Positions 7,267 to 16,318 are shown, counted from the first letter of the stretch. The stretch is DNA of 64,000 nucleotides from Candidatus Poribacteria bacterium (GCA_022822005.1 JAJECO010000086.1:1-64000), one strand, 5' to 3'. Notes: a model not told the origin generated them from the sequence alone. Translations and numbers: made by a program.

Positions 7267-10227
7267 TTATTTAGGCAACACCTTTCCCCACGCTGCACCA
7301 TTAAAGCTGGTCATGTACTGCTCTATTGAGATGAATGCAAAGGCTTGCCCACCTGTTATCGCCACATCACCCGAATCCCCCGCTCGTCCGACCAGATATA
7401 ATTGCCCTTCCGACGCAACTAACACCGCGCAGACCTTAGGATACAATGTGAAGAAATCACTGATTTTCCGCAAAAAAATAGGAGGCTGCCGCGGTAGGCC
7501 GACGAAGGTCAAGCCAAGTTCTAAGGAGAAGTCTGTCGGTAATGGTGAACCGACTAGATTCACAGTTAAGGGCGCGTCCATGTAGACAGCGACCCCTTGG
7601 TTGGCTCCAAGTGCTTGTTCTGAATCCCCCAACACTTCTATCCAGCAGCTGCCGTCATGGATATACATGTGTGCCGGCATCAAGATTTGAAATAGATCGC
7701 TCACCGTCGCAATACTCATAGATTCTCCATCCACTTGCGTAACCTTAAGGGGGACGTGAACAAAGTTCCACCCGGCGTAAAGATTTAGCTGAAACGCATA
7801 GAGACGGTCTTCGTCAGACCTAGGACCGCCTCTTTGCAATATGTCCGCCTGCTGATTATTCCCGCCGCCGTTATTCCCTTCACCATTACTGTTCTTTCCG
7901 TTATTTCCACCGCCGTTGTTGCCGGCGTTGTTTTCTCTATTGTTGCTCCCGCCATTATTTTCACCGTTATTCCTACCACCATTATTCCTATTGCCATTAC
8001 CACCATTCCCACCGTTGCCGCCGTTACTATCACCGCTGGTGACTGTCGCAGTGCCGGTTACAGATTGACCATTACTGGTTGCCGTGATTATGTACGCGCC
8101 GGTGGCATCGTTCCCAAGTATAATCGTGGTCTCTGCCCGCCCATCGCTGCCAGTTGTTTCGCTTGTACTGCCGAGTGTTGCATTTCCATCCCCCGCAGTG
8201 ATACTAAAGTCCACTGTTTCCCCTGATGTAGCGGTGCCGTCCTCCCGCACCTCGACAACAAATGTCAACGTATCCCCGGGCGCGCCGGAGCCAGGTCCAC
8301 TTATCACGACTATGGAGAATTGTGGATCCGGCGGCGAGGTTTGGACTGTTGCAATGCCAGTCACAGATTTGCCATTACTGGTCGCTGTGATTGTGTACGA
8401 GCCGGTGGCGTTGTTCCCAAGTGTTATAGTCGTCTGTGTTCGCCCATCACTACCAGTTGTGTCGCTTGTGGGGTTGAGCGTTGCATTCCCATCGCCTGAA
8501 GTGATACTAAAGTCCACTGTTTCTCCTGATGTAGTGGTTCCGCCCTTCCGCACCTCTACAACAAAGGTCAATGTATCACCGGGTGCACCCGATCCAGGAC
8601 CACTTATCGGAACTATGGAGTATTGTGGTGGTAGTGAGCTTGTAACCGTTGCAGTGCCAGTCACAGATTGACCATTACTGGTTGCCGTGATTATGTACGC
8701 GCCGGTGGCATCGCTCTCCAGTGTAATCGTGGTCTGTGCCTGTCCATTGCTACCAGTTGTTTGACTTGAAGGACTCAACGTTGCATTTCCATCCCCCGCA
8801 GTGATACTAAAGTCCACTGTTTCCCCTGACGTGGCGGTTCCATCCTCCCGTACCTCCACGATAAACGTCAGTTGGGCACCGGGCGCGCCGGAGCCAGGTC
8901 CACTGATCACAACTATGGAGAATTGTGGATCGGGCGGCGAAGTTTGGACTGTTGCAGTGCCGTTCACAGAATTGCCATTATTGGTTGCTGTGATTGTGTA
9001 CGAGCCGGTGGCGCTGGCGCCAAGTTCTAATGTTGTCTGTGCTTGTCCATTGCTGCCGGTTGTTGCGCTGGTAGTCCCAAGGGTCACATTTCCATCGTTT
9101 GGACTAACACTAAAAGTCACACCTTGACTTGGTTCGGCAGCACTGTCTTTTCGCACCTCCACAACAAACGTTAGCGTATCCCCGGGCGCGCCGGATCCAG
9201 GTCCACTTATCGGAACTATGGTGTATTGTGGCGGTGGTGGTGAGGTCGTAACTGTCGCAGTACCAGACACACTCACAGTACTGTCACTATTGAGTGTTGC
9301 CGTGATTGTGTACGAGCCGGTGGCGCTGGCGCCAAGTTCTAATGTTGTCTGTGCTCGTCCATTGCTGTCGGCTGTTGCACTTGTAGTCCCAAGGGTCACA
9401 TTTCCATCGTTTGGACTGACACTGAAAGTCACTCCTTGATCTTGATTTGTGTCGGCGACTCCGTCTTTTCGCACTTCCACAACAAATGTCAACGTATCCC
9501 CGGGCGCGCCAGACCCTGGACCACTTATCACAACTATGGAAAATTCTGGCGTGTTACCCCCACCATTTCCATCGCTATTGGTGACTGTCGCAGTGCCAGT
9601 GGTAGATACGCCATTGCTGGTTGCAGTAATCGTGTATGAGCCGGAGGCATCACTCTCCAGTGTAATCGTGGTTTGTGCCTGTCCGTTGGCGCCAGTAGTA
9701 GCAGGATTTGGAGTTCCGAGCGTTGCATTTCCATCACCGGAGGTGATGCGAAACGTCACTGATTGTCCTGACGCAGCGGTTTCGTTCTCCCGAACTTCGA
9801 CAACAAATGTTAGTTGAGCACCGGGCGCGCCGGATCCGGGACCACTGATCACATGCATGGAGAATGTTGACGGTGGTGGCGGAGGAGGTGGTGGCGGTGA
9901 AGGTGGAGGCGGTGGAGGCGGTGGTGTGGTGATGTCGTCACAGTCTTCTGTACTAGTTCCAGTAGCTGCTGCATACCCACAGGCATCCCAGTATCCCCAA
10001 CTACTTGCCTCTCCAGTTGATGTTCCATCATGTGTCTCATCAACATGTCCGTGTCCACCCCGATATCCATCATCGATACAATCTTGCTTGTCCTGCTCGT
10101 TGTGCACGGAGGGATCATTGTCCGTGCAGGGGACAAAATGTCTTACAGGGCTCGAGTGCGCTAATACATCTGCACACCATAACGTTGATAATACAATTAA
10201 GGATAGTACGATTATTTTTGTTTTCAT
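7267..10227 (-). CDS. Secreted protein with six Ig-like (Big-1-like) repeats
   Basis: 986 residues. An N-terminal signal peptide (to about residue 23, ...DVLA) is followed by a His/Cys/Asp-rich segment (about 24-100, containing GHGHVDETHDG), a polyproline linker (about 104-122), six tandem domains of about 100 residues, a Gly/Asn-rich linker (about 730-795) and a C-terminal domain of about 180 residues (AGWNFVHVPLKV...). Each repeat begins ISGPGSGAPG and ends SYTITAT..G.SVTGTATV, like invasin/intimin Big-1 domains with a Gly-Asn-Ala-Thr turn. It is probably surface or secreted, with an adhesion or matrix role. The SD-like GAGG is only two bases from the ATG, an unusually tight spacing. No sorting signal (PEP-CTERM, LPXTG) is seen. 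Confidence 0.82.
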   Translation of the reverse strand: MKTKIIVLSLIVLSTLWCADVLAHSSPVRHFVPCTDNDPSVHNEQDKQDCIDDGYRGGHGHVDETHDGTSTGEASSWGYWDACGYAAATGTSTEDCDDITTPPPPPPPPSPPPPPPPPPSTFSMHVISGPGSGAPGAQLTFVVEVRENETAASGQSVTFRITSGDGNATLGTPNPATTGANGQAQTTITLESDASGSYTITATSNGVSTTGTATVTNSDGNGGGNTPEFSIVVISGPGSGAPGDTLTFVVEVRKDGVADTNQDQGVTFSVSPNDGNVTLGTTSATADSNGRAQTTLELGASATGSYTITATLNSDSTVSVSGTATVTTSPPPPQYTIVPISGPGSGAPGDTLTFVVEVRKDSAAEPSQGVTFSVSPNDGNVTLGTTSATTGSNGQAQTTLELGASATGSYTITATNNGNSVNGTATVQTSPPDPQFSIVVISGPGSGAPGAQLTFIVEVREDGTATSGETVDFSITAGDGNATLSPSSQTTGSNGQAQTTITLESDATGAYIITATSNGQSVTGTATVTSSLPPQYSIVPISGPGSGAPGDTLTFVVEVRKGGTTTSGETVDFSITSGDGNATLNPTSDTTGSDGRTQTTITLGNNATGSYTITATSNGKSVTGIATVQTSPPDPQFSIVVISGPGSGAPGDTLTFVVEVREDGTATSGETVDFSITAGDGNATLGSTSETTGSDGRAETTIILGNDATGAYIITATSNGQSVTGTATVTSGDSNGGNGGNGGNGNRNNGGRNNGENNGGSNNRENNAGNNGGGNNGKNSNGEGNNGGGNNQQADILQRGGPRSDEDRLYAFQLNLYAGWNFVHVPLKVTQVDGESMSIATVSDLFQILMPAHMYIHDGSCWIEVLGDSEQALGANQGVAVYMDAPLTVNLVGSPLPTDFSLELGLTFVGLPRQPPIFLRKISDFFTLYPKVCAVLVASEGQLYLVGRAGDSGDVAITGGQAFAFISIEQYMTSFNGAAWGKVLPK
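8040..9865 (-). repeat. Six tandem ~300-bp coding repeats
   Basis: The bases encoding ISGPGSGAPG recur near 8278, 8580, 8877, 9181, 9499 and 9819, spaced about 297-320 bp. Copies are highly alike at DNA level, so the array is prone to recombination and to assembly error. Confidence 0.85.
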
Positions 10228-10634
10228 TCCTCAGTAGACTGCCTTTCATCCGCTAGCGCATCCGTCACGGTAACGCTGGCGTTGACACTGACGGATTGAA
10301 TCAAGATGGGCTGTAGTTCATCTTTTCGGAGCGCGTTTCTATAACACTTTAATCTATATGCTAAAAGTGAGGTAACACTCGGCTGAGAGGATCAATAGAG
10401 TGGAGATGAAAAGACGGCAACGCTCGGGTAACCGCATCCATATTCTCTCCTTTGCAATGGAAACTAAATTCGGCGAATTATCCTTGTGATAGACTGTCAA
10501 ATCCACTGTATACGGAGGAAGGAGGTTTTGCCGCGATACCAAGGCTGTATAAAGAAGCCCCGGTGGATCGGGTTCAAGAGGTCTGAATTTTACGAAACCG
10601 TAAATCCACGATTTCGCTGCTATTCACGATTTCA

Positions 10635-10755
10635 ATAGTATCCGAACAGTATTACGAAATCAGCAAATAAAAGAAAGACCGAAGATGCCCGATGGTTCGC
10701 GCTATTATGTCTTGAGCCGATACTATGACGCGCTGTCTGGTATCTTCGGATACTA
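10635..10755. other. Structured region with mutually exclusive stems
   Basis: TAGTATCCGAA (10636-10646) pairs perfectly with TTCGGATACTA (10745-10755). CCGAAGATGCC (10679-10689) pairs with GGTATCTTCGG (10739-10749) with one G-T pair. The two stems share 10745-10749 and cannot form fully together. ATAGTATC (10635-10642) also matches GATACTAT (10719-10726). On the minus strand it lies about 410-530 bases upstream of the Ig-repeat gene. It could be a structured leader, a small RNA or a relic of a small mobile element. Confidence 0.4.
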
Positions 10756-11004
10756 GTGCAACTTGAAAAGTTTGTATTGCCTCCGCACATCATCCCTGCT
10801 GTCTATTAAGAGTCCAACCTACCATTAAAATATGCGAAAAAATATAGGTGCTGTGCAATTCAAAATTCGGTAGTTTAGGCCTAATAGTTTCAAACTGTCG
10901 AAAGTGCCTTAATTGAAGCGGCTTGGACTGAAGTGCCTACACATTCTAGAAGTTTGGCTAATACAACTTCCCATAAACAATACGCTAAGTATCGGGAATA
11001 GATA

Positions 11005-11045
11005 CAAAAAAAAGCGCAAATTACGAGTAGCCAGTAATTTGCGCT
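11005..11045 (-). terminator. Intrinsic terminator of the malate/lactate dehydrogenase-like gene
   Basis: A perfect 12-bp stem (AGCGCAAATTAC / GTAATTTGCGCT) with a 9-nt loop is followed on the minus strand by eight T. It lies about 170 bases after the stop of the gene ending at 11217. Confidence 0.85.
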
Positions 11046-11216
11046 CAAATAGTTTTGTACATTGGGTCGAACGGCGCTGCACAAATGCCTATTAAGGTGG
11101 ATAGACGTTACGCTTTTCAACCACGCTGCCTTATAGAAAGTGAAACCCAACAATACACCTACACATTACTCGTTACGTTTCACGCTTCACGCCCTTCCTG
11201 ATATACACCACAATCC

Positions 11217-12287
11217 CTATTCGTATCGTTCCAAATCGGTGGTTTCAACTACCTCTTCACTTAGAGAAACCCCCAATTTCTCACCCCACTCCAAAATTTC
11301 TTGGTAGGTAGTATCTGGCACGTCGACGCCATTCGCCAAACGCTGAAGGCGAGAACGGCGCTCATAATCACCGGGCACCAATACCTCATCAAAACCGGGC
11401 GCAGCCGGTATCGACTTAATGCCATTGAGAAATGCACGTCCCCCGTCTTGATACGCTCCAAGTGGTGTAAATGCACTGACATTTAAGACAAGCATAAACT
11501 GCCCGCCCATTGCGCCGCGTTCGAGATCGAAATTTCCGCTCAATCCACCCAACAAACACATCAGCAGCGAGAAAGCATAGCCCTTATGTTTGCCAAACGG
11601 TAGCAGAAATCCACCGTCATAGAAATCCGCTGTCTTGACGCTGGGATTGCCGTGCTTGTCTACAATACAGTCTTCGGGCAGGTCCATGCCTCGGCTCTGG
11701 GCAAACAGAATCTTACCGCCAGCGATCATGCTCGTGGCAAAGTCGATGATAAATGGCGAATCATCGCCGGTAGGAACCCCGACGGAAATCGGGTTGGTCC
11801 CGAGTGCCCCACTGGCGCCGCCAAAGGGGACGATGTTTCCGCCATCTTTCACCCCGTTGCCGTTGGTGGTAATGCCTATACACCCTGACCGCGCAGCTGC
11901 CTCCGCGTATTCGCCAAGCCGCCCAATATGCCCGGTACGGACGAGGGTCACACCGCACATGTCAGCCTCTTTCGCCTTCTCAATCGCTCGTTCCATCGCC
12001 TTTCGTGCGGTATAATGACCGAAACCGTTTCCTCCGTCAACGCGCAGGGTATTAGCTGTTTCGTCAATGAAGATCGGTTCGGCAGCAGGTTGCGTTCTAT
12101 TATCTGCAATGCTTTGTAGGTAACTGGGTATACGAATCACCCCGTGTGAGTCGTGTCCGGCGAGATTGGCATTCACCAAAATCTCCGCTACATTTTCGGC
12201 GATGTGATGCGGTGTGGCTGCCGCTACAAGCAGTTCTCGCGTCATTGCGTGTAGATAGCTTGCCTGAAAAGAATGCGTCGTTCCCAC
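11217..12287 (-). CDS. Malate/L-lactate (2-ketoacid) dehydrogenase family, NAD(P)-dependent
   Basis: 356 residues, the usual length of the LDH2/MDH2 (YlbC/ComC-like) oxidoreductases, which interconvert 2-hydroxyacids and 2-oxoacids and are unrelated to classical malate dehydrogenases. Family signatures visible: ILVNANLAGHDSHGVIRIPSY (with the conserved DSHG, about 41-62), GNGFGHYTARKAMERAI, VRTGHIGRLGEYAEAA, GTNPISVGVP, FIIDFATSMIAGGKI and the late GKHKGYAFSLLMCLLGGLSG. The start is a GTG with AAGGAGGT upstream. The substrate is likely a sugar-derived or small hydroxyacid, fitting the neighbouring lactonase-like enzyme, but it cannot be fixed. A strong terminator follows downstream. Confidence 0.9.
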   Translation of the reverse strand: MGTTHSFQASYLHAMTRELLVAAATPHHIAENVAEILVNANLAGHDSHGVIRIPSYLQSIADNRTQPAAEPIFIDETANTLRVDGGNGFGHYTARKAMERAIEKAKEADMCGVTLVRTGHIGRLGEYAEAAARSGCIGITTNGNGVKDGGNIVPFGGASGALGTNPISVGVPTGDDSPFIIDFATSMIAGGKILFAQSRGMDLPEDCIVDKHGNPSVKTADFYDGGFLLPFGKHKGYAFSLLMCLLGGLSGNFDLERGAMGGQFMLVLNVSAFTPLGAYQDGGRAFLNGIKSIPAAPGFDEVLVPGDYERRSRLQRLANGVDVPDTTYQEILEWGEKLGVSLSEEVVETTDLERYE

Positions 12288-12686
12288 GGTTCTACCTCCT
12301 TCTCCATTTTCTGTAGGCGCGAGGTTTTGTGTCTACCCTATTATAACCTAAATTGCGAGGCGGTAAATTCAAGTGTCAGAAACCGAGCCCCTTACAGAAC
12401 AGGCACACAATTTAGGACAAAATCCAACCCGTTTTCCCAGAATTAGAGGATATGAGCGCGAAAAACTCGGTTTTTCTACGCGACTAACAACTTGCGTCAT
12501 TATAGGTCATCTGTATCTGACGTAATCGACATGAATTTCGCAAAAAGTGTTAAATTTTGTTAAGTAATTGTGGATAACTGGCGGCTGAAACGACCTGCGG
12601 TACACTCAAGCGGAGTGCTTTATGCCCTCTTGTCTCACGCTTTACGTATTACTCGTTGCGCTTCCTACATCACGTTTCACATTCTA
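12288..12686. other. Intergenic region with DnaA-box element and TTACG repeat
   Basis: No gene seen. It contains the second copy of the GCAAAAAGTGTTA/TGTGGATAA element (12534-12580) and a TTACG-type repeat (12642-12680). Confidence 0.65.
12534..12580. repeat. Duplicated intergenic element with a DnaA-box match (copy 2)
   Basis: Matches the element at 5966-6021 over GCAAAAAGTGTTA, ATTTTGTTA and AATTGTGGATAACT. The DnaA-box match is at 12569-12577. As in copy 1, it lies about 250 bases upstream of a minus-strand gene start. Confidence 0.6.
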
Positions 12687-13535
12687 CTAAACCCGGTAAA
12701 ATCGCAACGCGTTGTCACGGAACAATCTTTTTAGTTCATCTTCTGAACAACCACTGACCGCCCACTCCAAGGCCGCGACCCATCTCGGATATTCGGTCGC
12801 CTGCGCCGCAACCGGCCAGTCACTGCCGTAGATCACACGGTCAAAACCGAAACACTCGATCACATGATCTATGTAAGGCCTCAAATCATCCCGTGTCCAG
12901 TTCTCAAAATCCGCTTCCGTCACTAGTCCGGATACCTTACAAGACACGTTCGGAAACTCTGACAATTCCTTAATCTCGCGTTTCCACGGCTCGAAGACCT
13001 GATCCTTGATGTTCGGTTTGCCAATATGGTCTAAAATAAACTGGATGTTCGGGCACTGTTTCACAAACTGAATAGTATTGGCAAGGTGTCGGTGATAAAT
13101 ACAGATATCGAAACTCAACCCGAACTCCTCAAGCGATTGCACGCCCCTGATGAAATCGGGTTGTACACAGAACTCAAGTTCTTCTGACTGAATCAAACGC
13201 CGTATCCCCTTGACCAACGGAATTTCAGACAGCTGCTCAAGCAGCGGTCTCGCACCGTCCCCTTTCTCAAGTGGTGCGCCTGCCACGATTCCCCGGATCC
13301 TCGGATCTTCTTTTGATAACGATGTTATCCACTCCGCCTCTTTCAGGTTATCGTCCGGTTGGGGATCGCATTGCACAAAAATCATCGTTCCTACATCCAC
13401 CGCCCCGCAAGCATTTCGATAATCCTCTAATAGATAGGGCTTATTCAGAGATGGGATCTCGTCAAGCCACGGATATCTCAGAACGCTTGGATCCCAGAGA
13501 TGAATGTGTGTATCGACAATTGGAAAGTCTGCCAT
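12687..13535 (-). CDS. Amidohydrolase 2 family, L-fuconolactonase/rhamnonolactonase-like
   Basis: 282 residues, the length of the compact TIM-barrel amidohydrolase-2 lactonases. The N-terminal IVDTHIHLWDP carries the metal-binding H-x-H, FILDHIGKP supplies a later His, and VIYGSDWPV the catalytic Asp. YPWLDEIP and KGIRRLIQ are also typical of this subgroup. It probably opens a sugar lactone to the sugar acid, the step before the MR/MLE dehydratases encoded elsewhere in the window. GAGGAG precedes the ATG. It lies on the same strand as the dehydrogenase 400 bases downstream but is separated from it by repeats, so co-transcription is doubtful. Confidence 0.87.
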   Translation of the reverse strand: MADFPIVDTHIHLWDPSVLRYPWLDEIPSLNKPYLLEDYRNACGAVDVGTMIFVQCDPQPDDNLKEAEWITSLSKEDPRIRGIVAGAPLEKGDGARPLLEQLSEIPLVKGIRRLIQSEELEFCVQPDFIRGVQSLEEFGLSFDICIYHRHLANTIQFVKQCPNIQFILDHIGKPNIKDQVFEPWKREIKELSEFPNVSCKVSGLVTEADFENWTRDDLRPYIDHVIECFGFDRVIYGSDWPVAAQATEYPRWVAALEWAVSGCSEDELKRLFRDNALRFYRV

Positions 13536-13957
13536 AATGTCGCTCCTCGCTTATAATCTGCTGTGTGTAAAATTTTATCTTCGTATACGGGCTGAATCTC
13601 CCTGCCCGTCGAGGATTTCGCCTTTCGCTCCAGTTTTGAATCCCGATTTATCGGGCGGAGTGCCATGTGTAAGATTCAACAATTCAGTGAACGGCACCAG
13701 ATGGTCGGACAGCCTGCCCGATTATAGCTCTGTTGGCTCTGTTTGCCTCTCCCTATTTTTTGTGTGATCTGTTGAATACTGAACCCGCGATTCAAATAAT
13801 AGTCGCGCGCCTTCCACAGCGTAAGAAATTGTAGCACACACCAGCAAAAAGGTAACACAAATTTTCCGTTGACAGACCGCACCTCCGGTGCTATGATGTC
13901 ACAGGAACTATCTTGGTCTTGTGGGCATCGATCATGTGCTGTAGAGAGGGAAAAAAT
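13536..13957. other. Intergenic region between divergent genes
   Basis: No gene supported. A short CCCGATTTATCGGG palindrome lies at about 13634-13655 and belongs to the repeat family at 4777 and 21094. Otherwise nothing recognised. Confidence 0.6.
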
Positions 13958-14371
13958 ATGGCAGAGAACTTAACCGATTCGCCTCAGGGAGCATTGCACA
14001 AGCGAGTCCCATTTATGGCAAAAGTGCTTGCGGTCATTCTCGTTATCATGGTGGTTCTCTTTTTTTTACAGTGGTATCTGATAACGGAACTATTTAGTTT
14101 TGCAGCAGGTCTCATGAAGAGCCAACTGATACAACAAGCACCTGACGGCGTAGATACGGCAGCAATCATAGCCACGTTTAATCGGGTGGAACAAGCGATG
14201 CTCGCGATGCCGTTAAGCTATCTGCGGGGTCAGGTACGCCTGCGGAAAGTCAAGATTGCGATAGATTATGCGTCGAAAGCGAACGAGGATGGATTATGGA
14301 GTGCCGAAGAGATTAATACGCTCCTGAAAATGACGGATGCCGCTGTGGGATTCAAAGGGGAGAAGCGATAG
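13958..14371 (+). CDS. Unknown single-pass membrane protein
   Basis: 137 residues of unknown function. A cytoplasmic N-terminus of about 20 residues precedes one strong membrane segment (about 20-42, VLAVILVIMVVLFFLQWYLI). A helical soluble part follows, ending in EDGLWSAEEINTLLKMTDAA. The frame is open 15 codons upstream, but the ATG at 13958 has GAGAGGG nearby. Its stop is three bases before the methyltransferase ATG, so the two are likely co-translated with the PhyH gene behind them. Confidence 0.7.
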   Translation: MAENLTDSPQGALHKRVPFMAKVLAVILVIMVVLFFLQWYLITELFSFAAGLMKSQLIQQAPDGVDTAAIIATFNRVEQAMLAMPLSYLRGQVRLRKVKIAIDYASKANEDGLWSAEEINTLLKMTDAAVGFKGEKR

Positions 14372-14374
14372 CAG

Positions 14375-15136
14375 ATGAATGAATTGACAGATCCTTACGA
14401 GAAATTTGCATATCCCTACGACCGCATGATGGCGAATGTCAACTACACCCGATGGGCGAGTTATATTCAAGACCTATTCAGGTACTATAAGGCTGAACCA
14501 CGAAAGATCTTAGAGATCGCCTGCGGTACAGGCGCGTTGACGGTGATCATGGAAGAACGCGGCTACGAAATGTGCGGCTTGGACCGGGCTGAAGGGATGC
14601 TTACCGTTGCCCGTCAAAAGGCGGAGGAGCGTCAGCTAAACATCCCGTTTTTTCGTGGCGACATGCGCGACTTCGATCTCCAAGAGCAATTTGATGCTGT
14701 CCTCTGTATCTACGATAGCATCAACTATGCTGTCGACGAAGCCGAGCTTGAAGCGGTTTTCCGAGCGGTCTCAAAGCATTTGGTTCCGTCCGGATTATTT
14801 ATCTTTGATATTACCACCGAGCGGAATATCGTTCAGCATTTCCATGGTCAGACATTTGCTGAGAACCATCCCGACTACTCTTATTCGTGGAAAAATCTAT
14901 ACACCTATCACGATAAGATCTGTAGGACCGCACTCACTTTTTTTATTCGTGAGGGGGAGTTGTTCCGCCGCTATGAAGAGGTACACATCCAGAAAATATT
15001 CGATGTCAATACGGTCAAAAGATTGTTGAAGCAGACCGGATACAAAATGCTCAGCGCGTATGATATGTACACTTTCAACCGTTGGAATCGGCACTCAGAT
15101 CGGATTAATTTTACTGCGCGCAAGGAGGAGGAATGA
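14375..15136 (+). CDS. Class I SAM-dependent methyltransferase
   Basis: 253 residues with the Rossmann SAM-binding motif ILEIACGTGAL (about 45-55), acidic loop CGLDRAEGML, FRGDMRDF (motif II) and FDAVLCIYDSINY. The closing part (FFIREGELFRRYEEVHIQKIFDVNTVKRLLKQTGY) is typical of small-molecule methyltransferases of the Methyltransf_11/25 type. Its stop overlaps the next start as ATGA, so translation is coupled to the PhyH enzyme. The substrate is unknown. The pairing suggests that one metabolite is both hydroxylated and methylated. Confidence 0.88.
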   Translation: MNELTDPYEKFAYPYDRMMANVNYTRWASYIQDLFRYYKAEPRKILEIACGTGALTVIMEERGYEMCGLDRAEGMLTVARQKAEERQLNIPFFRGDMRDFDLQEQFDAVLCIYDSINYAVDEAELEAVFRAVSKHLVPSGLFIFDITTERNIVQHFHGQTFAENHPDYSYSWKNLYTYHDKICRTALTFFIREGELFRRYEEVHIQKIFDVNTVKRLLKQTGYKMLSAYDMYTFNRWNRHSDRINFTARKEEE

Positions 15137-15954
15137 GGATGGTCGGTGAGAAGCCCGCTATGAGTGTCGCCTCGGCGTTATTGCATCTGCAAATCAACGG
15201 CTGGTGCGTGGTTGAAGATATCATTCCCGTAGATAAAGTGGATGCGATACGCGAAAGCGTCGAAAAAACGGTGGAGGTGCACGGCACTTATACCGGTACC
15301 GAAGGCGTAGGAACCCGGAAGGGTCTGCTCGCTTTCAATCAGTCATTCGCCCCTTATCTCGCCGATAAGCGTGTGTTGGGAATTGCGGAAGCGCTCTTCG
15401 GACCGCATGTACGTATCTCTTTTACGACGGCACATATCAACTATCCAGGCAATGTGCGTGGCGCGTTACATGCTGATTGGCCCTTCAATCAACAGAACGC
15501 AGGACATATACCCGCCCCTTATCCTGATGCGGTCATGCACCTAACCACCTTGTGGATGCTCTCGCCATTTACCCATGAGACCGGCGGCACACTCGTTGTG
15601 CCGGGAAGCCACCGATCCCCAAACAATCCTTCGGGAGAAAACGGCGTTCACCCACATGAGCCTTATCCTACGGAAATGCAGGCAACCGGCGATGCAGGCA
15701 GTGTGCTGATACTTGATAGCCGAACATGGCACGCAACCGCGCCTAACATCACTGATAAGCCACGGGTCGGTATGGCCGTGCGCTATGCACCGTGGTGGCT
15801 TAATCTCGATGTATTGATGCCGGGGTCGGAGGAGCGTACTCGCATAGTAGACGAAACGGGTGGGAAAGAAAATGAGGTCGCGGCGGTATCTTCATCGATT
15901 TACGAAGAACTACCAGCGGATGTTAAGCCACTCTATCGACATTGGGTGAGGTAG
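15133..15954 (+). CDS. Phytanoyl-CoA dioxygenase (PhyH) family oxygenase
   Basis: 273 residues. Fe(II) ligands H113-x-D115 (ALHADWPFN) and H200 (SRTWHATAPN) and the 2-oxoglutarate-binding Arg (about 211, KPRVG) are visible, with GGTLVVPGSHR between them. The start overlaps the methyltransferase stop (ATGA). A second ATG two codons later is equally possible, and AAGGAGGAGG precedes both. Third gene of a probable operon with the membrane protein at 13958 and the methyltransferase. Confidence 0.92.
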   Translation: MRMVGEKPAMSVASALLHLQINGWCVVEDIIPVDKVDAIRESVEKTVEVHGTYTGTEGVGTRKGLLAFNQSFAPYLADKRVLGIAEALFGPHVRISFTTAHINYPGNVRGALHADWPFNQQNAGHIPAPYPDAVMHLTTLWMLSPFTHETGGTLVVPGSHRSPNNPSGENGVHPHEPYPTEMQATGDAGSVLILDSRTWHATAPNITDKPRVGMAVRYAPWWLNLDVLMPGSEERTRIVDETGGKENEVAAVSSSIYEELPADVKPLYRHWVR

Positions 15955-15970
15955 CAACCTTGAGGTGTTT

Positions 15971-16318
15971 TCAATCCGCATTAAGGGCTTCTATCGCCTG
16001 ATCTTCATTTTCAAACGGTTCAAATTGTTCGACCAGTTTGCTGCGAATCATGAGGTTCTCGATGTTCGTGCCAACATTCACGAGTGCGACCAACCCGCCC
16101 CTCTGATCGACGGTCACGTACGCTCCCGTTAAAGCACCAAGTCCCGAGCTTCCCATAATTGTAACATCGGCAAAATCTACTAGGAATTTCGGTGCGCCAG
16201 TGCTGCTGGCTATCTCTTCCTCAAACACTCTTTTGAATTCAAGAGCTGCGGGTCCAAAAATCTTACCGCTCAGTTCTAAAATTACAACGCCTTCTCGATG
16301 GCGGACGTTAACTGCCAT
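15971..16318 (-). CDS. STAS-domain protein (anti-sigma-factor antagonist-like)
   Basis: 115 residues forming a single STAS domain. The phosphorylation loop DFADVTIMGSSGLGAL is intact; Ser57 matches the serine phosphorylated by anti-sigma kinases in SpoIIAA-like proteins. It presumably binds a partner kinase or anti-sigma factor in a partner-switching pathway, but no kinase or phosphatase gene is near. The open frame extends 25 codons upstream; the ATG at 16318 with AGGAGAG is preferred because MAVNVRHREGVVILELSGKI is the normal family start. Confidence 0.88.
   Translation of the reverse strand: MAVNVRHREGVVILELSGKIFGPAALEFKRVFEEEIASSTGAPKFLVDFADVTIMGSSGLGALTGAYVTVDQRGGLVALVNVGTNIENLMIRSKLVEQFEPFENEDQAIEALNAD

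Larger units (their letters stand above)
10228..11216. other. Nearly 1 kb without a supported gene
   Basis: Only short, weak open frames are present. The region holds competing inverted repeats (10635-10755), the terminator at 11005-11045, and a TTACG-type repeat near 11165. The part below 11005 is likely the promoter/leader region of the Ig-repeat gene. Confidence 0.65.

Noticed and set aside
7834-9817. Series of plus-strand open frames opposite the Ig-repeat gene
   Set aside because: They repeat with the same period as the coding repeats and are low-complexity mirror translations.
10354-11153. Minus-strand open frames of 62 and 87 codons in the gap before the dehydrogenase gene
   Set aside because: No ribosome sites or recognisable products, and the longer one runs through the 11005-11045 terminator.
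6011-12577. Replication origin based on DnaA-box matches
   Set aside because: Only two isolated boxes 6.5 kb apart, no box cluster, no dnaA/dnaN/gyrB genes nearby.
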